A stretch of 23,090 nucleotides of DNA from Rhodospirillaceae bacterium (GCA_016794075.1 JAEUKU010000083.1:1-23090), one strand, 5' to 3'. Positions 1 through 7,770 are shown, counted from the first letter of the stretch. Numbers and translations: made by a program. Notes: a model not told the origin generated them from the letters alone.

Positions 1-175
1 CGCCGCCGGCCAACAACACACCATTCCCCGCGTTGATGCCGCGCTTCAGCAGAAACCCGACATGACGCCGGATCGCCGCCGGGTCGACCTCCAGATCCGG
101 GTCGCGGAACATCGTCGGCACGGTGATGTAACAGCCCTCCAACTTGCTCTCTTGAATCCGGGCGCAGCTTCTCAT
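1..175 (-). CDS. DapA/NAL-family aldolase, N-terminal part (runs off the left edge)
   Basis: The minus strand from ATG at 175 reads 58 codons without a stop to the window edge, so only the N-terminus is present. The reading contains LEGCYITVPTMFRDPDLEVD and then KRGINAGNGVLLAGG. This is the first beta strand and first helix of the dihydrodipicolinate synthase / N-acetylneuraminate lyase TIM-barrel family, which forms a Schiff base with keto acids. The catalytic lysine and the substrate-specific residues lie outside the window, so the reaction cannot be named. No strong ribosome site precedes the ATG, and in-frame GTG codons further upstream are possible starts. It is divergent from the GlxA-type regulator at 402 and is a plausible target of it. 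Confidence 0.75.
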   Translation of the reverse strand, partial: MRSCARIQESKLEGCYITVPTMFRDPDLEVDPAAIRRHVGFLLKRGINAGNGVLLAGG

Positions 176-341
176 TCGCTCAACAGCCCTGCGGCCAAGC
201 GTTACTGTAGTCACCACATTGTTCTAGTTCCGGGAGAGCCGCCGGGCCTGCCGAATTCTCGGTTCTATTGGCCTGAACTGCGCGCAATGCGCGCCGGCTC
301 TGCCGTCCGCGATTTAAGTATTGCGTGAGGGAGGCGATTTG

Positions 342-369
342 ACTTGATGTTGCGCGACAAAAACTTGAT
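342..369. promoter_or_regulatory. Direct repeat ACTTGAT upstream of the GlxA-type regulator
   Basis: ACTTGAT occurs at 342-348 and again at 363-369, 21 bases apart or two helical turns. A related ACTTGAG lies at 386-392. AraC-family proteins commonly bind direct repeats at this spacing. The site lies in the 226-base gap between the divergent aldolase and regulator genes, so autoregulation or control of the aldolase is possible. A seven-base match is weak evidence by itself. Confidence 0.25.
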
Positions 370-401
370 CCTCAAGAATGGCATCACTTGAGGATTTGAA
401 G

Positions 402-1406
402 ATGGACCGCAACGCGCCACATCGTATCGGCTTCTTCCTGGTCCCGGAGTTTCCGATCTACGCGGTCATTCCGGCGACCGAGGCCCTGCGCATCGCCAAC
501 CAGAACAGCGGCCGCACCTTGTTCGACTGGCGCTTCATCTCCGTCGACGGAGCGCCGGTAAAAGCGGGTAACGGGATGGAGGTGACGCCAGACCTCGCCA
601 TCGACCAGCGGCCGGACTTCTCCACCCTCATCGTCTGCGCGGGCAACCATCCGACGCAGTATCTCGACCGTCGTCTACTCAACTGGTTGAGGCGCATCGA
701 TCGGCATGGCATCCGCATCGGCGCGCTGGATACCGGTACCTTCGCGCTCGCCGAAGCAGGCCTGATGAAGGGCTTTCGCATGACCCTGCACTGGGAAGCG
801 ATGCCGCTGTTCCACGAGCGTTACCCCGATCTCAACGTGGTCGAGCAGATCTTCGTCATGGATCGCAATCGTATCACTTGTGCCGGCGGGGCCGCCGCCA
901 CCGACATGATGCTTCATCTCATCGCCCTTGATATGGGCACCATGCTGGCGCAGATCGTCGCCAACGGCATGGTGCATGAGCGCATCCGCCACGGCACCGA
1001 TCCACAGCGCGCGGTGCTGGATTCCCCGATGGGTTCGCTCGATCCCCTGGTGCTGCGTGCCATCCGGTTGATGGAAGGCAATCTGGAGGCGCCGCTTTCA
1101 CCCGTCGAGATCGCGGAAGAGGTCGGCCTCACCACGCGGCGGCTGGAGCGGCTGTTTCGCCGCAAGCTGCAGGATTCGCCGCAACGCTACTACCTGAAGA
1201 TCCGCCTGCAAGCGGCACGCAACCTGCTGTTCTACAGCGACGTCCCGATCCAGAACGTGGCGCTCTCCTGCGGCTTCTCAGGTGCGGAGGTCTTCTCGCG
1301 CTCCTTCCGGGCGCATTTTGGCCAATCGCCGCGCGAGTTCCGCAGCGATTTCAGCACCGACCGCCTGCACCGCTTCCATCCTGAATTCGTCCAGAGGTTG
1401 GGATAG
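402..1406 (+). CDS. GlxA-type AraC-family transcriptional regulator
   Basis: This is a 334-residue regulator with an N-terminal DJ-1/PfpI-like (class I glutamine amidotransferase-like) domain over about residues 7-190 and a C-terminal AraC double helix-turn-helix over about residues 225-325. Family landmarks are RIGFFLVPEFPIYAVIPATE near the start, TCAGGAAATDMMLHLIA in the middle, and a C-terminal HTH with EIAEEVGLTTRRLERLFRRK and VALSCGFSGAEVFSRSFRAHFG. The family includes GbdR and CdhR, which respond to glycine betaine and carnitine. The effector here is unknown. I chose ATG 402 because GAGGA sits about eight bases before it. The in-frame ATG at 378 would add eight residues and lacks such a site. 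The gene is convergent with the next regulator and divergent from the aldolase. Confidence 0.9.
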   Translation: MDRNAPHRIGFFLVPEFPIYAVIPATEALRIANQNSGRTLFDWRFISVDGAPVKAGNGMEVTPDLAIDQRPDFSTLIVCAGNHPTQYLDRRLLNWLRRIDRHGIRIGALDTGTFALAEAGLMKGFRMTLHWEAMPLFHERYPDLNVVEQIFVMDRNRITCAGGAAATDMMLHLIALDMGTMLAQIVANGMVHERIRHGTDPQRAVLDSPMGSLDPLVLRAIRLMEGNLEAPLSPVEIAEEVGLTTRRLERLFRRKLQDSPQRYYLKIRLQAARNLLFYSDVPIQNVALSCGFSGAEVFSRSFRAHFGQSPREFRSDFSTDRLHRFHPEFVQRLG

Positions 1407-1471
1407 ATTCCGGAGTAAGTAGGTACGCATTCTGCCGCTTTGTGCCACAAAGAGACATCGTAGTATGCACG

Positions 1472-2140
1472 TTAGATCATCGGTGGCGTACAGGCACAGA
1501 CGACAATGGCTTCTGACTTGCCTACATTCAGCAGTCGGTAGGGCTGCTTGCCAAGCAACTGGAAGCCGCCGCCGGCGCCGAGGTGCCGACTCTGGCCGTC
1601 GACCTCAAGCCGCACTAGTCCTTGCACAATCACAGCAGCGGTCTCGCCGCCATGGACAATCCATTCCGTGCCGGTACCGGCGCCCGGCGCGTAGCGCTCG
1701 AAGAAGAGCTGCAGTCGCTTGTCACGCCGCTCGCTGCCCAACACGCAGAGGCTGGCGGCGCCGCGCGTGACCGAGACCAGGTCGTCCTTGTCGTAGAACA
1801 GGACGTTCCGCTGCGTCGCCGGCAAGGTGAAGAACTCCGCCATCGAGATCGGGATGGCGCTCAGGATCCGGTGCAGCGACGCCAGCGATGGCGCGTGGTT
1901 CTGCTGCTCGATCAGCGAGATGGTGGCATTGGTGACGCCGGCGCGCTTGGCAAGTTCGCGCTGCGACAGACCGGCGCGCTCACGCACATGGCGCAGGCGC
2001 GCGCCGACGGCGAGGTCGGACACCGTGCTGGCGGACCTGACCTCCCGGGACTTGGCCGGCTTGGCCTTTGCCCTGGCGGCCTTCCGCGTGGTCTTTGCGC
2101 CCGCCTTGTGCATCTGCTTCATATCCCGCGCCACGGCCAT
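1472..2140 (-). CDS. XRE-family regulator with C-terminal cupin domain
   Basis: This 222-residue protein starts with a lysine- and alanine-rich tail of about 40 residues. A Cro/CI helix-turn-helix follows (about residues 46-103, with GLSQRELAKRAGVTNATISLIEQ), then a small cupin sensor domain (about 125-220). The architecture is that of PuuR-like repressors, in which the cupin binds a small metabolite. The open frame extends upstream to 2296, but that stretch is low in coding character and would overlap the aldehyde dehydrogenase start. ATG 2140 is preceded by GGGAACAGG and is the better choice. It is divergent from the aldehyde dehydrogenase gene across a gap that holds a repeated AT-rich element, so it probably represses that gene and itself. 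The ligand is unknown. Confidence 0.88.
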   Translation of the reverse strand: MAVARDMKQMHKAGAKTTRKAARAKAKPAKSREVRSASTVSDLAVGARLRHVRERAGLSQRELAKRAGVTNATISLIEQQNHAPSLASLHRILSAIPISMAEFFTLPATQRNVLFYDKDDLVSVTRGAASLCVLGSERRDKRLQLFFERYAPGAGTGTEWIVHGGETAAVIVQGLVRLEVDGQSRHLGAGGGFQLLGKQPYRLLNVGKSEAIVVCACTPPMI

Positions 2141-2222
2141 CCTGTTCCCATGAGTCCGGTTGCCACCGCCCCCGGCACGCGCCCGGCGAGCCCGGAACTG
2201 CAACGCCGGCGTGCTTGCGCGA

Positions 2223-2252
2223 TAAAAGAAATAGTACATACTTAAAAGAAAT
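2223..2252. promoter_or_regulatory. Candidate operator: two exact TAAAAGAAAT repeats around AGTACATACT
   Basis: TAAAAGAAAT occurs at 2223-2232 and again, unchanged, at 2243-2252, exactly 20 bases apart. The ten bases between are AGTACATACT, an imperfect palindrome (AGTA, CA, TACT). The block is strikingly AT-rich against its surroundings. It lies between the XRE-cupin regulator (minus strand) and the aldehyde dehydrogenase (plus strand), ending 42 bases before the latter's start. Two-turn spacing fits binding on one DNA face. It is probably the operator and promoter region of the divergent pair. Confidence 0.5.
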
Positions 2253-2294
2253 TTGAACAGGGCCATCGGGCCCGCGCAGACGGGAGGACAATTC

Positions 2295-3800
2295 ATGACC
2301 GCGCTTCAGGATTTTGCCAGGTTGTCCGGTAAGCTCTATGTTGACGGCGGCTGGGCCGCCAGCAAGAGCACCAGCCAACTGGAGGTGATCGACCCGGCCA
2401 CCGAGGAGGTGGTCGGCCACGTCGCCGATGCGACCGATGCCGAGGTCGACCAGGCGATCGAGATCGCCAACCAGGCGCGCAAGGTCTGGTGTCGCCAGGA
2501 CCCGCGCAGCCGCGCCGTCATCCTGCACGACATCGCCGCCCGCATCCGCCGCGACAAGAAGGTGTTCGCCGAGCATCTGACGCGCGAGGAAGGAAAACCG
2601 TTCAAGGAGTCGGTGGACGAAGTCTCCTGGTGCGCCACCGCGATCGACTACTACGCCGAGCTGGCGCGGCACGAGACCGGCCGCATCGCCGGAGCGACGG
2701 TGCCGGGCCAGTTCCATTTTTCGGTGAAGGAGCCGCTCGGTACCATCGTCATCGTGTTGCCTTTCAACTATCCGCTGGTGCTGCTGTGCTGGGAAGCGGC
2801 GGCGGCGCTGGCCGCCGGCAATGCGGTCATCGTGAAGCCACATGAGCAGACCAGCCTGACGACACTCAAGTTCATGGAGCTGTTCGACACGCTCCCCCGG
2901 GGCCTGATGCAGGTGGTGACCGGCGGCGCACGCGTCGGTCAGCGCCTGATCGGCAGCTCCGGCACCCATGGCGTCGCCTATACCGGCTCCGTTCCCGTGG
3001 GCCAGGCGGTGGCCAGGACCTGCGCCGAGAGCTTCAAGCCCTGCCTGATTGAAGCCTCCGGCAACGATCCATTCATCGTCATGCCTTCGGCCCCGCTTGA
3101 GATGGCCGCACGCGGCGCGGCCTTCGCCGCCTATCTCAATTGCGGCCAGGTCTGCACCTCGGCGGAGCGCTTCTACGTGCATGACGCAATCCACGACCAG
3201 TTCGTTGAGCGACTGGTCGCCGAGGCCAGGAAACTGCGCATCGGGAACGGATTGGGGCAGGTCGACATGGGGCCGCTGGCGACGCGCAAGCAGCGCGAGC
3301 GCTTCGAGGGCCTGATTTCCCGCGCCCGCCAGCAGGGGGCCAAGGCGGCGACCGGTGGCGGCCGGCCGGCGGACCTCAATCGCGGCTGGTTCGTCGAACC
3401 GACGGTGTTGACCGGCGTGACCCCGGATATGGAGATCCTGAACGAGGAGCCGTTCGGCCCGGTGGCACCGATCTGCCGCGTGCGCAGCTTCGACGAGGCG
3501 CTGGAACTCGCCAACAAGTCGCGCTTCGGCCTCGGTTCCAACCTCTACACGCTGGATATGGACGAGACATTCCGTGCGGTATCCGAGATCCAGGCCGGAA
3601 TCCTCTGGATCAACGCGCCGCTGCTCGACAATGACGCGTTGCCCTTCGGCGGTCGCAAGCTTTCCGGCAGCGGCCGGCAACTTGGCCCCGAGGGCCTGCA
3701 GCAGTTCCAGAACACCAAGTTCGTGATGATCGATCCGCAGGCGAGCAACCAGGATTTCTGGTGGTTCCCCTACCAGAAGGAAGAATCCTTCCCCGGTTGA
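2295..3800 (+). CDS. NAD(P)-dependent aldehyde dehydrogenase
   Basis: This 501-residue protein is full length for the aldehyde dehydrogenase superfamily, which oxidises aldehydes to acids with NAD(P). Visible features are the catalytic cysteine C287 in NCGQVCTSAERF, the general-base glutamate E253 in LIEASGNDPF, the oxyanion asparagine N158 in LPFNYP, and the cofactor-binding lysine K181 in VIVKPHEQ. The usual LELGGKNP around the glutamate is replaced by IEASGNDP, which marks a less common subgroup. Substrate cannot be assigned. ATG 2295 is preceded by GGGAGGA at good distance. Upstream in-frame codons back to 2253 run into the candidate operator and are unlikely to be translated. It is divergent from the XRE-cupin regulator, and a strong hairpin follows the stop. 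Confidence 0.93.
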   Translation: MTALQDFARLSGKLYVDGGWAASKSTSQLEVIDPATEEVVGHVADATDAEVDQAIEIANQARKVWCRQDPRSRAVILHDIAARIRRDKKVFAEHLTREEGKPFKESVDEVSWCATAIDYYAELARHETGRIAGATVPGQFHFSVKEPLGTIVIVLPFNYPLVLLCWEAAAALAAGNAVIVKPHEQTSLTTLKFMELFDTLPRGLMQVVTGGARVGQRLIGSSGTHGVAYTGSVPVGQAVARTCAESFKPCLIEASGNDPFIVMPSAPLEMAARGAAFAAYLNCGQVCTSAERFYVHDAIHDQFVERLVAEARKLRIGNGLGQVDMGPLATRKQRERFEGLISRARQQGAKAATGGGRPADLNRGWFVEPTVLTGVTPDMEILNEEPFGPVAPICRVRSFDEALELANKSRFGLGSNLYTLDMDETFRAVSEIQAGILWINAPLLDNDALPFGGRKLSGSGRQLGPEGLQQFQNTKFVMIDPQASNQDFWWFPYQKEESFPG

Positions 3801-3822
3801 GTGCTATCGCTGCCGATGCATC

Positions 3823-3848
3823 GCCCGCCCGTCCGACGACGGGCGGGC
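3823..3848 (+). terminator. Rho-independent terminator-like hairpin after the aldehyde dehydrogenase
   Basis: An 11-base-pair perfect stem (GCCCGCCCGTC with its complement GACGGGCGGGC) closes a four-base loop, 22 bases after the stop codon. ATTTCGTCTT follows on the plus strand, a weak T-rich tail. No T-run follows on the minus strand, so it most likely serves the plus-strand gene. It also separates the convergent VOC gene. Confidence 0.65.
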
Positions 3849-3861
3849 ATTTCGTCTTCGG

Positions 3862-4239
3862 CTAGGCCGACGTTTCGCAGACAGCAGACAGCTTGTTGCC
3901 GTCGGGATCGCGTGTATAGGCGGCATAGAAGTTCTCGTGCACGCTAGCACGGATGCCCGGCGCACCCTCATCTTTGCCGCCAGCTTGCAGGGCTGCGGCA
4001 TGAAAGGCATCAACCGCCATTCGGCTCGGCGCCGCGAGGGAGATCATGGTGCCGTTGCCGTTCGATGCCGGCGCACCGTCGTATGGCTTCATCAGATAGA
4101 CGACCGGGCGGTCGGCGCCGTAGCCGACCATGCTTTCGTCGCTGTAGAGCCGCCGATAGCCGAGCGGCGCCATGATCGCATCGTAGAATCCCCGGCTCCG
4201 CGCTATGTCATTGGAGCCAAGCGTGAGGTAGTTGATCAT
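3862..4239 (-). CDS. VOC-family (glyoxalase/bleomycin-resistance fold) protein
   Basis: This 125-residue single-domain protein starts MINYLTLGSNDIARSRGFYD, the first beta-alpha unit of the vicinal-oxygen-chelate fold. It ends with YAAYTRDPDGNKLSAVCE, the typical metal-ligand strand, including a family-typical DPDGN turn. VOC proteins act as lyases, isomerases, dioxygenases or binding proteins, and the reaction cannot be read from sequence. The gene lies 63 bases downstream of the NCS1 permease on the same strand, with a GC-rich hairpin between them. It may be expressed separately or as a weak tail of the permease operon. Confidence 0.85.
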   Translation of the reverse strand: MINYLTLGSNDIARSRGFYDAIMAPLGYRRLYSDESMVGYGADRPVVYLMKPYDGAPASNGNGTMISLAAPSRMAVDAFHAAALQAGGKDEGAPGIRASVHENFYAAYTRDPDGNKLSAVCETSA

Positions 4240-4258
4240 CCTAATCCACCATAAGATA

Positions 4259-4284
4259 GGGCGGCGGGATTGCTCCCGCCGCCC
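4259..4284 (-). terminator. GC-rich hairpin between the permease and VOC genes
   Basis: An 11-base-pair perfect stem (GGGCGGCGGGA with TCCCGCCGCCC) and a four-base loop lie 18 bases beyond the permease stop codon. On the minus strand the stem is followed by TATCTTATGG, only mildly T-rich. It is probably a terminator or 3' mRNA stabiliser for the permease transcript. On the plus strand AGGTCTTTT follows, so bidirectional action is possible. Confidence 0.55.
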
Positions 4285-4302
4285 AGGTCTTTTCGCGGGA
4301 GG

Positions 4303-5697
4303 CTATTTGTAGCCGCCCTTGCCGGCGGGCTTCACCACCGCCAGTGTGATCACGAGATAGACGATGCCGCCCACGAGCGCAGTCGGGATCGACGCCGTCA
4401 GATACTCATAAGGTGAACTGCTTGCATAGCTCACGGGATTCAACAGGTAGAGATAGGTGGCGAACCCGGCCACCATGCCCAGCACCGCCGCCGGGTTGAA
4501 CCCGCCCCAATAGGCATAGGGGCTGGCCGGCGACCGCTGATATAGCGCCCGCAGATCGAGACGCTGTCCGCGCAGCAGGAAGTAGTCGACGATCTGGATG
4601 GCGCAGAGCGGCGCGAAGAACACGCCCATATACGCCAGCACCGTGCCGATGTTGCTGAAGAAGAGATCGGGGATGAAGATCCCGATCGCGACCACAGGCA
4701 GGATGGCCAAGGCCAGCAGCAGCGCCCAGGGCGCGTTGGTGAGCGCCGGCACCGCCCGCAGGCCGACCGCCGAGGCGTAGAGCCCGGCGACCGCTGTGCC
4801 GATATTCGCCGCGATGACGAAGAGCAGTGCGACGGCGCCGTAGAACGAGCCGCCGAGTTCGGTCAGCCACTGCGCGGGGTTCGAGGTGCCGAGAGCCAGG
4901 ATCGCCGCCAGGCCGATGACACTGAGCAGCGGCACCGGCAGCCCCATGCCGATCATCGCCGGGACCGTGGCCGTGCGGGTGTTGCGCGCGACGCGGGTCA
5001 TGGCCCCGATATAAGGCCACCAGGAGAGCAGGCTGACGATGCCGATCTCGATGCCGGTCACATAGTCCCATTGCAGGTCGCCGGAGGCATAGGCCGGGGC
5101 GGCCGCGGCGAGCGCGTCGGACTTTTGCGTGACCAGTTCCCAGATGATCCACCCGCCGACGCCGACGATGAAGAAGAACAGCACGTTCGACACCTTCTGG
5201 ATGCCGGAGGTGCCGCGCATCAGCGACGCGAACACGAAGGCGCAGGCGGCGATGGTGCCGATGACGATGGCCACCGTTGCCGAATCCGGCGTGATCACCC
5301 CGATCGTCACCAGGAACTCCTCCAGCGCCTTGCCGAAGAAGATCAGCAGGATCGAGTTCCAGCAGATGATCGAGACGTATTGCAGCACGACCGTGATCAG
5401 CCAGCCATTGGCGCCGAACTGCGCCTTGGCCGCGGTGATGGAATCGATGCCGTATTTGGTGGAAGGCGGCACCACCGCCAGGGTCACCAGCAGCATGCCG
5501 ACCATCGACCCGGCAGTCATCGAGGCGAATCCGGGCTTGAGCTGCAGGTAATAGCCGACATACTCGCCGATCACGTAGCACCAGGTCGCCGCGGCGGCGA
5601 CCAGCAGCACGATGAACAGCTCCCATGCGCCCCAGACCCGCTGCGACGGCGCGAGCGGCCAGGCATTGTCCTCGATGAGGTGCTTTGATTCGTTCAT
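4303..5697 (-). CDS. NCS1-family nucleobase/cytosine-type permease
   Basis: This 464-residue integral membrane protein belongs to the nucleobase:cation symporter-1 group, whose members carry pyrimidines, purines, hydantoins, allantoin or related compounds with H+ or Na+. The N-terminal stretch begins MNESKHLIEDNAWPLAPSQR, and a long series of hydrophobic segments follows, consistent with the family's twelve helices. Tell-tale stretches are GYYLQLKPGFASMTAGS, PPSTKYGIDS and NPAAVLGMVAGFATYLY. The open frame extends to 5958, but ATG 5697 overlaps the stop of the upstream small membrane protein as ATGA, a translational-coupling arrangement, and starts the recognisable protein. The substrate is unknown. 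Expression is likely controlled by the XRE-cupin regulator upstream. Confidence 0.88.
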   Translation of the reverse strand: MNESKHLIEDNAWPLAPSQRVWGAWELFIVLLVAAAATWCYVIGEYVGYYLQLKPGFASMTAGSMVGMLLVTLAVVPPSTKYGIDSITAAKAQFGANGWLITVVLQYVSIICWNSILLIFFGKALEEFLVTIGVITPDSATVAIVIGTIAACAFVFASLMRGTSGIQKVSNVLFFFIVGVGGWIIWELVTQKSDALAAAAPAYASGDLQWDYVTGIEIGIVSLLSWWPYIGAMTRVARNTRTATVPAMIGMGLPVPLLSVIGLAAILALGTSNPAQWLTELGGSFYGAVALLFVIAANIGTAVAGLYASAVGLRAVPALTNAPWALLLALAILPVVAIGIFIPDLFFSNIGTVLAYMGVFFAPLCAIQIVDYFLLRGQRLDLRALYQRSPASPYAYWGGFNPAAVLGMVAGFATYLYLLNPVSYASSSPYEYLTASIPTALVGGIVYLVITLAVVKPAGKGGYK

Positions 5698-5897
5698 GAC
5701 GGCCACCCCCAGAGCAGGAGGGCGATCGGCCCGATGATCCCGGTCAACAACAGGATCAGCCAGTCGCGGCCGGTGAAACCCGGCTCCTTGTCGGCCGCGG
5801 CCTGAACTTCCTTCAGACGCTGTTCGAGTTCGGGCGGCAAAGCTTCGCCCATCGACACGCCGTGCCCTGATGACACGGCGGAATCCGCTGTCCTCAT
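5694..5897 (-). CDS. 67-residue single-pass membrane protein, likely transporter companion
   Basis: The protein has a soluble N-terminal half with an amphipathic, charged stretch (about residues 20-40). One strongly hydrophobic segment of about 19 residues follows (46-64), ending in GWPS. An excellent ribosome site, AAGGAGGGG, lies seven bases before ATG 5897, and its stop overlaps the permease start as ATGA. Both facts argue for a real, co-translated gene. Small single-helix partners are known for other secondary transporters, such as MetS for MetP. I do not recognise a named family for this one. A role in folding, stability or activity of the permease is inference. Confidence 0.75.
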   Translation of the reverse strand: MRTADSAVSSGHGVSMGEALPPELEQRLKEVQAAADKEPGFTGRDWLILLLTGIIGPIALLLWGWPS

Positions 5898-6022
5898 TTG
5901 CTCCCCTCCTTGAGAACCGACTGCCTCCGAGACCAGGCCATAGCGAGCCTGATCCCATCTCCCAAACCGCTCGACTGATCGCGCGCGTTGGCTCGCGCGG
6001 CGTTGTCGGTCGAACCTACGTT

Positions 6023-6655
6023 CTAGTAGCTCGGCGGCGTGATCGCCCAGATTACCACGGCCTCCACGTCGCCCGGATTGAAATAGCGATGCGGTAACGT
6101 GCTTTGGAAACTGAAGCTGTCGCCGTCACTCAGCACGTACTTCCTGTCGCCGACCCAGAGCTCAAGCATGCCCTGCATGACGATGCCGGCCTCTTCACCG
6201 CTATGGGTGTAGGGTTCCGCACCGCTGCTCGAGCCCGGTTCGAAGCGCGACATCAGCAGCTCAAGGCTGCCGCGCAGGTTGGCCGAAAGCAGTTCGTCGG
6301 TGATGCCGGACGAGAAATTCAGCGTGCGGCGATTGCCGGAGCGGACGATCACGTCCCTCTCGGCCTGATCCACCGCGTCGGCGTTGTGGAAGAACCACGA
6401 GATGTTGACCCCCAGCGCCGCAGCGATGTCGTGCAGCGCCTTGATGCTGGGCGAGGCGATGCCCCGCTCGATCTCGCTCAGATGTCCGATCGATAGGCCG
6501 GTCATTTGCGATAGCTGCTTGATGGTGATACGCCGCGACTTGCGCAGGTCGCGGATCTCGCCGCCCACCTGATCCGGCGGCTGCGACGCGGCGGGCCGCA
6601 GCACCCGACCCTCGCGCCCTGGTGTCACCAGAATGGCGTTGGACAGCATCTTCAT
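6023..6655 (-). CDS. XRE-family regulator with C-terminal cupin domain
   Basis: This 210-residue regulator has a Cro/CI helix-turn-helix at about residues 33-90 (QLSQMTGLSIGHLSEIERG) and a cupin_2 domain at about 130-208 (EPYTHSGEEAGIVMQGMLEL, then PHRYFNPGDVEAVVIWAITPP). The cupin probably senses the compound carried or degraded by the neighbouring products. It lies upstream of the small membrane protein and permease on the same strand, 125 bases away, and is divergent from the AraC regulator. ATG 6655 has only a weak upstream purine-rich stretch, and the ATG two codons later is an alternative. It is similar in plan to the regulator at 1472-2140 but clearly not a recent duplicate. Confidence 0.9.
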   Translation of the reverse strand: MKMLSNAILVTPGREGRVLRPAASQPPDQVGGEIRDLRKSRRITIKQLSQMTGLSIGHLSEIERGIASPSIKALHDIAAALGVNISWFFHNADAVDQAERDVIVRSGNRRTLNFSSGITDELLSANLRGSLELLMSRFEPGSSSGAEPYTHSGEEAGIVMQGMLELWVGDRKYVLSDGDSFSFQSTLPHRYFNPGDVEAVVIWAITPPSY

Positions 6656-6679
6656 GAGTTGAAGTATTCTTCCGCCTTC

Positions 6680-6745
6680 GTGAAATTTTCAAGCTATTTT
6701 TTCACTATTGTGATTCGAGCTCCCCCAATGCAGGATTGCGTGAAA
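6680..6745. promoter_or_regulatory. Repeated GTGAAA half-sites in the XRE/AraC divergent gap
   Basis: The gap holds GTGAAA at 6680-6685, its complement TTTCAC at 6700-6705, and CGTGAAA again at 6739-6745. Inside the first is the perfect 11-base inverted repeat TGAAA-T-TTTCA at 6681-6691. The stretch is AT-rich compared with flanking genes. Such inverted half-sites fit a dimeric XRE regulator acting on both divergent promoters. Which regulator binds, and where transcription starts, is not shown by the sequence. Confidence 0.4.
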
Positions 6746-6752
6746 TAGTAGG

Positions 6753-7667
6753 ATGTCCAGCATGTCGCTTCGACAGGCAACGGATGGTGCGGTGGCCTCG
6801 TCGCCGAAAGCCTGGATAGCGGCGCTCGGCGGCGAAGGCGTGATCGAGCGGAGCTACGTGGAGTGGCCGTCGCTTGGCATCGGATATTTCCGATTCGATG
6901 ACCTAACCGAGCCGCTTGCGGCACCGGCGATCGACCGGCACTACATTTCCCTCACGCTGGGCGGGCCGCTCGAGGTCGAGGGCATTCTTGACGGCAACCG
7001 GCTGCGCGCCGAAGTGCGCCCGGGCCAGTTCATGTTCATGGCCGCCGGCCAGTCCAATGCCTGGCGCTGGGACCGCCCGACCGAGGAGGCCCAGATCTTC
7101 CTCGATCCGGCCATCATCGACCGCGTGGCGCTGGAGGCCGGATGCGGCCACGTCCAGCTGTTGAACCGCTTCGCCATCGAGGATCCGCATATCCAGAACA
7201 TCGTGCTCGCCTTGCTCGACGAACTGCGCCAGCCCGGTCCCGGGACGGCGCTGATGGCGGAGACCGCGGCACAGTTCCTGGCCCTGCACCTGCTGCGCCG
7301 CCATTGCCGGATGGTGCGTACGGTGGCGCCAGCAGGCGCGCTCACCGCCGGCCAGATCCGGCGGATCGAGGGCCATGTGGCCGGCCGTCTTGATGGCGGC
7401 ATCACGCTGGAGGAACTGGCCAATGTCGTGGGCCTCAGCCAGTTCCATTTCGCCCGCGCCTTCCGCAAGGCGACCGGGGAATCGCCGCATCGCTGGCTGA
7501 CCGCGCGGCGCATCGCGCGCGCCAAAGAAATGCTGCAGGCCAGCTCCCTCTCCGTCCTCGACATTTCGCAGGAAGTCGGATTCCAGAGCCAGAGCCATTT
7601 CGGTCAGGTCTTCCGGAAATGGACCGGCTGCACGCCTGCCGCCTGGCGGAGCCGCGCGCGATGCTGA
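6753..7667 (+). CDS. AraC-family transcriptional regulator
   Basis: This 304-residue regulator has a variable N-terminal sensor domain with cupin-like strands (for example VRPGQFMFMAAGQSNAWRW). Its C-terminal AraC/XylS DNA-binding domain covers about residues 200-300, with ITLEELANVVGLSQFHFARA and VLDISQEVGFQSQSHFGQVF as the two helix-turn-helix units and the usual KWTGCTPAAWR end. It lies 103 bases upstream of the flavoprotein operon in the same direction, which suggests it activates that operon. ATG 6753 is preceded by TAGG only, and ATG 6762 is a possible alternative. The inducer is unknown. Confidence 0.9.
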   Translation: MSSMSLRQATDGAVASSPKAWIAALGGEGVIERSYVEWPSLGIGYFRFDDLTEPLAAPAIDRHYISLTLGGPLEVEGILDGNRLRAEVRPGQFMFMAAGQSNAWRWDRPTEEAQIFLDPAIIDRVALEAGCGHVQLLNRFAIEDPHIQNIVLALLDELRQPGPGTALMAETAAQFLALHLLRRHCRMVRTVAPAGALTAGQIRRIEGHVAGRLDGGITLEELANVVGLSQFHFARAFRKATGESPHRWLTARRIARAKEMLQASSLSVLDISQEVGFQSQSHFGQVFRKWTGCTPAAWRSRARC

Positions 7668-7770
7668 AAGAAACCGCACGAACCCGACAAGCGTCGCAGG
7701 AACGCGAGAGACGCATTGCCGCACCTGCCCTAGCCTGCCGCCCGACGCCTGACCGAGGGAGGACCTAGGC

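Noticed and set aside
62..328. Plus-strand frame of 88 codons at the left edge.
   Set aside because: The opposite strand at 1-175 encodes a clear aldolase N-terminus, and the plus-strand reading has no recognisable protein features.
1438..1452. Perfect palindrome CTTTGTG-C-CACAAAG between two convergent genes, considered as a Crp/Fnr-type site or a terminator.
   Set aside because: It is not near a promoter, the one-base centre cannot form a normal hairpin loop, and no T-run follows. It was noted as a curiosity only.
1980..3680. A 566-codon open frame on the minus strand opposite the aldehyde dehydrogenase.
   Set aside because: It is an antisense shadow of a GC-rich gene. The plus strand encodes a complete dehydrogenase with all catalytic residues, and the antisense reading has no recognisable domain.
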